Shown here piece by piece: positions 63,775 to 64,000 of a stretch of 64,000 nt of DNA. This stretch comes from Paenibacillus sp. CF384 (lineage in GTDB: Bacteria > Bacillota > Bacilli > Paenibacillales > Paenibacillaceae). A model generated the notes under the pieces. It ran no database searches. It was not told the DNA's origin and worked only from the letters and a program-made list of their open reading frames with translations. How positions within the stretch are numbered: the first letter of the stretch is position 1; the number at the start of each line of letters is the position of its first letter. The position numbers and the translations under genes are program-made. The stretch spans positions 1 to 64,000 of the forward strand of contig NZ_FNNV01000005.1 of the NCBI RefSeq assembly GCF_900106745.1. The letters are read 5' to 3'.

Positions 63775-63808
63775 AAAAAACCAGACAACCCGCGGGCTGT
63801 CTGGTTTT
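63775..63808 (-). terminator. Terminator of the GH13 glucosidase gene
   Basis: CCAGACAaCCCG and CGGGcTGTCTGG (63781-63804) form a stem flanked by A6 and T4, so on the minus strand it ends in a U-tract after the glucosidase stop. Confidence 0.88.
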
Positions 63809-63812
63809 CGCT

Positions 63813-64000
63813 TTAGTTGATCTGATAGATCCGTGCTTCATAAGGCCGAAGAAGAAGGCCGTCCGCGGCTTCAGCTATCCGTTCCGGATAATTCCGAATA
63901 ATCGTCTCTCCGAGCCTGGCGGCGGCCGCATCCGGGAGACGGCAAAGCGTCTCTTCTTCCGAGATGTTAAGCAGCACAAGCCATTTCAAATCGCCGAGCG
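63813..64000 (-). CDS. C-terminal end of a GH13 alpha-glucosidase (partial)
   Basis: The minus strand from the window edge to TAA at 63813 reads LGDLKWLVLLNISEEETLCR ... EAADGLLLRPYEARIYQIN. The LVLLN-S start and the LLRPYEARIY end are the last beta-strands of domain C in oligo-1,6-glucosidase and trehalose-6-phosphate hydrolase-type enzymes. The catalytic part lies beyond 64000, so the exact specificity is open. Confidence 0.75.
   Translation of the reverse strand, partial: LGDLKWLVLLNISEEETLCRLPDAAAARLGETIIRNYPERIAEAADGLLLRPYEARIYQIN

Overview
The window looks like chromosomal DNA of a spore-forming Gram-positive bacterium of the Paenibacillus/Cohnella type. The grounds are a GerA-type germinant receptor operon, strong GGAGG-like ribosome binding sites, Lpl/YtcP-type sugar ABC transporters paired with YesM/YesN two-component regulators, a B. 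subtilis-type SdhC, a nas-type nitrate assimilation cluster with a TnrA/GlnR-like box, and a large secreted RHS protein. The genus is an inference. I saw no rRNA, tRNA, CRISPR array or complete insertion sequence.

Layout. 1-2.6 kb: two Dpp/Opp-type permeases behind an orphan sdhC. 2.8-6.5 kb: gerA-gerC-gerB germinant receptor operon. 6.5-10.1 kb: a TetR regulator followed by GH30 and GH110 glycosidases. 10.3-14.8 kb: a small membrane protein and a four-gene heme-copper quinol oxidase operon. 14.8-18.0 kb: a TetR regulator divergent from an NADP-binding oxidoreductase, then two tandem FMN azoreductases. 18.2-26.6 kb: nitrate/nitrite assimilation (nitrite reductase large subunit, nitrate transporter, nitrate reductase electron-transfer subunit, nitrate reductase catalytic subunit). 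26.9-40.2 kb: one long minus-strand region that reads as a mannoside utilisation locus (DeoR regulator, mannose-6-phosphate isomerase, ROK kinase, GH38 alpha-mannosidase, response regulator, solute-binding protein, two permeases, histidine kinase).

40.4-48.4 kb: an AT-richer three-gene RHS cassette. It encodes a DNRLRE/FN3 surface protein, a secreted partner and a 1652-residue RHS protein with a variable C-terminal domain, followed by a small membrane protein that is a candidate immunity protein. 48.4-49.5 kb is largely non-coding. 49.5-50.2 kb holds a TspO-like membrane protein. 50.3-61.3 kb: a second sugar ABC system with YesM/YesN-type regulators, a serine hydrolase and a large secreted multidomain protein.

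61.3-64 kb is the most unusual part. It holds a long perfect hairpin, a gene fusing a WYL sensor domain to a TnsA-like endonuclease, four copies of a TTTGTTAGT repeat upstream of that gene, a small ORF ending inside the first repeat, a frameshifted azoreductase fragment between repeats, an 18-A tract, and the C-terminal end of a GH13 glucosidase at the window edge. The best reading is a decayed or minimal Tn7-like end with its TnsA gene. It and the RHS toxin/immunity cassette are the two candidates for undescribed systems here.
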